This document shows positions 60,216 through 64,000 of a DNA stretch of 64,000 nt, piece after piece. Position 1 is the stretch's first letter; each line of letters opens with the position of its first letter. This stretch comes from Streptomyces sp. NBC_01341 (GTDB taxonomy: Bacteria; Actinomycetota; Actinomycetes; Streptomycetales; Streptomycetaceae): contig NZ_CP108364.1 in assembly GCF_035946055.1 (NCBI RefSeq), positions 7,347,388-7,411,387 on the forward strand, written 5' to 3'. The position numbers and the translations under genes are program-made. Below the pieces are notes generated by a model. It made no database searches. It was not told the origin of the DNA and saw only the letters and a list, made by a program, of their open reading frames with translations.

Positions 60216-61247
60216 CTACGACCAGGCGGCAACTTCCTCGATGGTGTCCGCGATCAGGACGGGCAGATGTTCCATGGCCCGTTCCAGAATCTTCTCGATG
60301 GGCACCGCGTGTCGGCTGCCGTCGACGTTGATGTGGTTCGCCCACTGGGCGGGCTGGTAGCGGGCGAGCATCGACAGCGCGTACAGCACCGCCCACCACG
60401 CCATCAGCGGGTGGAGTTCACGCGGCAGGCCCGCGACGGCGGGGAGGAAGTAGCGATGCCCGGCGTACTTCCGGGTCATCTCGGACAGGCGCTCCAGGCG
60501 CTCCTCTCGGGTGCCCGTTTCCGCGGGCATCTCCCAGTGCATGGCCAGCAAGCCGGCATTCGGCTGGTGCCGCTCGAAGTCCGGCCCGGCATCGGCTTCC
60601 GCCCGGCGACGGGCGAAGTCGTCATACCCGGCGGCGCCGGGATAGCTCTGCAGGAATTCATCCAGAGCCGTGCGGCTGCCAGCGTCCACGACGCGGTCCA
60701 AGATGTCGCCGACTTCAACGGTGAGCAGCGGGTGGAAATCAATGCCTCTGATCACGTCCGTGCTGGCGTACAGAGGCGTGAACCGCTCCCGGTCGGTGAG
60801 CGGGTACTGCAAGTTGACAGGAAGGGTGTCCCAGACTTTCTCCAGCCGCACGACCGTGTCACTTCCCCAGACCGGTGACCGCAGCAGCTTGCTGAGCCGT
60901 ACGAAGCTGCCGGCCGTGCCAGCGGGATCCGTTCGGATCTCGATGTCGGCGAAGTCCAGGTGGTAGCCCGAGGCATGGATGCCGTGAGAGGTCAGGTTCC
61001 AGTCCTCGCCCTTCAGGTCGACGGCCGCAGCCGCAATCGCTCTGCCAGCCTGACTCAGTCCGTAGAACACCAGCAAGGGACGGGTCTGCGGGCCCACGAC
61101 CTCGGCGGCTTTGAACATCTGCTGCGCCTGCTCCAAAGCCGTGGCGTACGTCTTGGCCCGCGCCCCACTGCTCGCTCTACCCGGTCGGCTGGAACGACTG
61201 GCCCGCAGTCTCTCCCACGCCTCAAGGGGATCTATCTCCATGTACAT
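60216..61247 (-). CDS. YaaC-like protein (343 aa)
   Basis: EIDPLEAWERLRASRSSRPG, then TYATALEQAQQMFKAAEVVG, PQTRPLLVFYGLSQAGRAIA matches the YaaC-type N-terminus (PLLxFYGxxxAGRAI). Later: VRLSKLLRSPVWGSDTVVRL and ELHPLMAWWAVLYALSMLAR then YQPAQWANHINVDGSRHAVP. YaaC-like proteins occur in defence islands in many genomes and are thought to have HEPN-related folds; the role is not established. Codons 1 and 3 are both ATG. Its promoter faces the TGCAAC repeat cluster. Confidence 0.72.
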   Translation of the reverse strand: MYMEIDPLEAWERLRASRSSRPGRASSGARAKTYATALEQAQQMFKAAEVVGPQTRPLLVFYGLSQAGRAIAAAAVDLKGEDWNLTSHGIHASGYHLDFADIEIRTDPAGTAGSFVRLSKLLRSPVWGSDTVVRLEKVWDTLPVNLQYPLTDRERFTPLYASTDVIRGIDFHPLLTVEVGDILDRVVDAGSRTALDEFLQSYPGAAGYDDFARRRAEADAGPDFERHQPNAGLLAMHWEMPAETGTREERLERLSEMTRKYAGHRYFLPAVAGLPRELHPLMAWWAVLYALSMLARYQPAQWANHINVDGSRHAVPIEKILERAMEHLPVLIADTIEEVAAWS

Positions 61248-61539
61248 GGAGGGACGCTATCCAACAGTTGGCAGGGGTTGGAGGGAGTTCACACAGTGGC
61301 CGAAGAGACCAACGACTGCAACGCCCTCCCTCGACCGTGCAACACCAGCGCTGCAACGCGCCTGTGCGTTGCAGCCCTGACCTGCGCAAACATGAGTCAA
61401 CTACCGTCAAGGGACCTGTGTTGCAGCCCGTGTTGCACCTCTCTTCGCTACCGGAAGACAAGACGAAGGCCCCAGGGCCACGACGTCCCGAGGCGTCCAC
61501 TTCGCTGACCTCCCAGGTCAACGACGGGCGAGGGGCGTG
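61248..61539. promoter_or_regulatory. intergenic region with six TGCAAC/GTTGCA sites
   Basis: TGCAAC at 61317, 61338, 61352 and GTTGCA at 61368, 61420, 61432. The first three and last three face each other, so they form nested dyads, the innermost being CTGCAACGCG...CGTTGCAG. The region lies between the YaaC-like promoter and the 3' end of the helicase. Probable operator cluster. Confidence 0.6.
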
Positions 61540-64000
61540 TCACACCCAGTCCACGCCTAGTTCCCGGACCGCAGCGAGTTGGTCGGCGTCCAGCCGGTCT
61601 TTCCTCGATTTCGTGTTCGAGATCCATACGCCCAGCTTCACGGTCACCGGCTCCGCCTCGCCGTCGACCGCGATCTCTTCGCTGTGACCCCTTGGCACGG
61701 GCCGGTCCACGCCCTCTCGCTCCACCCACTGCGTGAGGGCCGTCAGGCCCCGCTGGAACGCCGCCTGCGCCTTGCTCGGGCCCTTCGCCGCACGAGCGGC
61801 CGCCGGGGCGGGAGACGCGCTCTCAGCGGGCTGCACGCCCAGCTTCGACAGCCGCTCCTGCTGCTCGGGGAGAAGCTGCGCCCAGGTGCCCGGCTCCTGC
61901 TGCCGCCATCGCCACTTGCCCACGTCATCACCCTCGAACACGACGCCCGGCGCGATGTAGGGCAGGACACCGTCGGCGTCGATCAGGTCGGCGAGGACGC
62001 GGTAGTGCCGCTGCCAGTCCAGTGGCCAGGGGCAGTTCCAGTCCTCATCGACCGCGGCCAGCTGCTGCGCGCGCTCCGCTGCCCTATCCACGTCCTTCCC
62101 TAGGCCGCCCTTCCGGCGCAGGTTCGCCATGTGCTGCCCGACCGGCACCATCGCCTGACCCTCGCCCCACACCGCGTCCTGACGCGGCGCGAGGTGCCCC
62201 ATGGCCCGCCGGTAGGACCGCAGCGCGGCGAGCTTGTTCTCCCACGCCTCCTCGCCCGGCTCCCAGACCATCCCGGCCTCCGGGGCGTCCAGCAGGACCT
62301 TGCGCCGCTCCTCCAGCTCCCCGGCCCGCAGCGCCTTGCGCTGCTGGTGCACCCACCGGCCAAGCGGAAACGACTTCGTCGCCCCGACCTCGACGTCGTA
62401 CGGGACGGCGTGGACGCCGGTGATCTCGTTCTCCTTCCGCCAGCGGATGAGGGCCTGGTAGCCCTCGAGCCACACCAGGGACTCCGGCCGGTAGACCCGG
62501 GTCCGCAGGAAGGCCGCGATGGTGGCGGCGTCGCGCGGGCTGGAGAAGTGGAGTAGGGCGGCTTCGGCGGCGGCCTGTGTGTCGTCGTCCTCCTGGTCCG
62601 CGCCGTCGCCCTCGCCGCCGGCGCCGACGATCTGCCCGTCGTCGTCGCGCTGGACGTGCACCTTGCGCTTGCCGCTGGTGAGCGCGCGGGAAGCGAGCTG
62701 CTCGACCAGACGCTCGTCATGCGAGCGGAGGCCCTGGAGGACCGCTACAAGGGGGCGGAACGAGGCACTGGCCACCATGTCGGTCGGGTCCTCACCGGGC
62801 TCCAGGAAGACCGGCACGATGATGCGGGCGACCTTCGTGGAGCCGTCGCGGTTCAACCTGAGCGCACGGCCGATGTTCTGGACGATCTCGACCTGGGAGC
62901 CGCGGGTGTCCGCGAAGCAGACGGCTTCCACTCCCCGCTCGCCCGTGATGTCGACGCCTTCCCCGAGGACGCGGACGCTGGCGAGGAAGGCGCGGTGAAC
63001 CCGGCGGCCGGCCGCGTCGATGCCGTTGGCGAACTGGCGCAGCGCCTCCCGCCGTTCGGCGACGAGGTGGTCGCCGCACAGCCACGCCGACCACACCCGG
63101 TCCGGCGGGACGTGACGGCCGGCCTCCAGCTCGTAGAACTCCGCGTCGATCGAGGACTTCGGCAGCTTGTCGGCGGCGGCCAGGTCGGCGTCGGAGGCGT
63201 CGTTCAGGTACAGCTCGGCAGCGGTCTCCGGGAGCTTGTCCGCGAACGCGCGGGCCTCTTCGACCTTCTGGTGGAACGTCATGACCGTACGCAGGTTGTA
63301 CGCCGCGGCGTGCTCCAGGAGCGCGGTCTGCAGCAGGGCCAGGCGCCGGCCGCGCCGGGCCTCCTCGGACTCCCCGAGGACGGGGGAGGGGTCGCGGATC
63401 TCCAGGACGTCGATCTCGAACCCGGCGAGGATCTCCCGCTCGATCGCCTCCGAGAGCCCGAGCTTTGCGAGCCACGCGCCGTACGTGCCGTCCGGGTCAT
63501 CGGCCATGCTCGCGATCTCCGCCTCCTGGCCGCCGGCGCCCCGCTGCGGGCGGGCCGCGGCGAGGATGCGCGGGGTCGCGGTGAGATAGAGCCGGAAGTC
63601 CGCCGGGATCCGCTGGTTGTCGTGGATCGCCGCCCACGGACGACCAAGATCACCAGCGGTTCCGTGTGCCTCATCCACGATCGCAAGGTCAAAGCCCGCC
63701 ATGCGCTGCCCGTACAGGCGCTCTCCGCCCGCCAGAGCGGTCTCCAGCGGCCCGCGAACCTTCCGCTGGCCCCCGGGTGCGTCGGTGTCCTCGCGGTCCA
63801 CGAGAGAGGCGTACGTGGCGAGCACGACGACCGGCCCGGTCCCGGCCCACAGGGCGAGCTGAATCGGGTTCGTGGTGGTGCGCACCCCCAGCTCGTTCAG
63901 CACCGCGTCGTTCTCCAGCGAGCACACTGCGACCATCGGAGCCCGGTGGCCCACCAGCCGCCACGCCTGGGCGGTCTGCGCGAGCAGGTCCAGGGTTGGC
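61540..64000 (-). CDS. DEAD/DEAH helicase with helicase-associated domains (5' end beyond window)
   Basis: Superfamily 2 helicase; the Walker A motif lies off the right edge. Visible: FDLAIVDEAHGTAGDLG (DEAH box), LYLTATPR (motif III), TVMTFHQKVEEARAFADKLP, VRVLGEGVDITG, QVEIVQNIGRALRLN (motif VI). Then helicase-associated repeats: FPLGRWVHQQRKALRAGELE, HLAPRQDAVWGEG, WNCPWPLDWQRHYRVLADLI, and an Ala/Pro linker before LGVWISNTKSRKDRL. This resembles the helicase-like genes found next to Streptomyces telomeres. Over 800 residues in view, intact. Acts on DNA; the exact role at telomeres is unproven. Confidence 0.82.
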   Translation of the reverse strand, partial: PTLDLLAQTAQAWRLVGHRAPMVAVCSLENDAVLNELGVRTTTNPIQLALWAGTGPVVVLATYASLVDREDTDAPGGQRKVRGPLETALAGGERLYGQRMAGFDLAIVDEAHGTAGDLGRPWAAIHDNQRIPADFRLYLTATPRILAAARPQRGAGGQEAEIASMADDPDGTYGAWLAKLGLSEAIEREILAGFEIDVLEIRDPSPVLGESEEARRGRRLALLQTALLEHAAAYNLRTVMTFHQKVEEARAFADKLPETAAELYLNDASDADLAAADKLPKSSIDAEFYELEAGRHVPPDRVWSAWLCGDHLVAERREALRQFANGIDAAGRRVHRAFLASVRVLGEGVDITGERGVEAVCFADTRGSQVEIVQNIGRALRLNRDGSTKVARIIVPVFLEPGEDPTDMVASASFRPLVAVLQGLRSHDERLVEQLASRALTSGKRKVHVQRDDDGQIVGAGGEGDGADQEDDDTQAAAEAALLHFSSPRDAATIAAFLRTRVYRPESLVWLEGYQALIRWRKENEITGVHAVPYDVEVGATKSFPLGRWVHQQRKALRAGELEERRKVLLDAPEAGMVWEPGEEAWENKLAALRSYRRAMGHLAPRQDAVWGEGQAMVPVGQHMANLRRKGGLGKDVDRAAERAQQLAAVDEDWNCPWPLDWQRHYRVLADLIDADGVLPYIAPGVVFEGDDVGKWRWRQQEPGTWAQLLPEQQERLSKLGVQPAESASPAPAAARAAKGPSKAQAAFQRGLTALTQWVEREGVDRPVPRGHSEEIAVDGEAEPVTVKLGVWISNTKSRKDRLDADQLAAVRELGVDWV

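Noticed and set aside
61317..61437. plasmid iteron origin
   Set aside because: The sites are arranged as facing dyads rather than regularly spaced direct repeats, no Rep gene is adjacent, and a promoter is expected here.
1..64000. CRISPR array, tRNA or rRNA genes
   Set aside because: No regularly spaced repeats of 25-40 bp, no tRNA cloverleaf with CCA-proximal features and no rRNA-like stretches were noticed on reading; a covariance search was not possible.

Overview
The window is high-GC actinobacterial DNA, almost certainly Streptomyces. The codon bias, GTG starts and families (actinobacterial sIHF, SpoIIE-type phosphatases, Fic/Doc-like toxin) all point there. It looks like the unstable arm of a linear replicon, either a chromosome end or a linear plasmid. 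The evidence is an intact gene for a telomere terminal protein (Tpg-like, 54.0-54.6 kb), a decapitated second tpg copy (2.7-3.1 kb), a helicase with helicase-associated domains running off the right edge that resembles telomere-linked helicases, several decayed fragments of such helicases (27.6, 28.9, 30.4, 38.9 kb), and a very high density of insertion sequences and pseudogenes.

Region by region. 0-6.5 kb is a graveyard: transporter tail, a decayed IS110 transposase, protease and tpg fragments, a frameshifted helix-hairpin-helix gene and a 5'-truncated SpoIIE phosphatase. 6.5-9.1 kb has a class III CoA-transferase and an SDR oxidoreductase. 9.1-16.4 kb is nested IS5, IS3 and ISL3 elements with a few ordinary genes (DinB-like, small conserved proteins). 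16.5-23.8 kb is a coherent catabolic or detoxification cluster: a TetR repressor divergent from two SDRs, an aldehyde dehydrogenase, an MFS exporter and a carboxymuconolactone-decarboxylase-like protein. 24-30.8 kb has a broken Mrr-like nuclease, a second SpoIIE phosphatase, a 267-bp direct repeat, a lipoprotein and helicase fragments.

30.84-36.47 kb is a Tn7-like transposon whose ends can be read to the base: 12-bp terminal inverted repeats and a 5-bp target duplication (CACGC), inserted in a helicase pseudogene. It encodes tnsA-tnsB-tnsC-tniQ plus two cargo genes, but tnsA is frameshifted and tnsC carries an internal inversion that puts its Walker A motif on the wrong strand. 36.6-48.8 kb is an accessory region with a Tn3 fragment, an IS5 fragment, SUKH, HEPN, HEAT-repeat, GNAT, HEPN/TIGR02391, sIHF and Doc-like genes. 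49.1-54.0 kb holds a four-gene transposition module: an ATPase fused to a transposase-like DNA-binding domain, a DDE transposase, a second AAA ATPase and an unrecognised 377-residue protein. Then come tpg, a possible winged-helix protein, an AbrB-like/RelE toxin-antitoxin pair, a three-gene ABC-3C type conflict operon (57.0-59.9 kb), a YaaC-like protein and the helicase.

Many genes differ from an intact reading frame by a single small indel. Either the arm is decaying or the assembly has residual indel errors; both should be kept in mind. No tRNA, rRNA or CRISPR array was seen.
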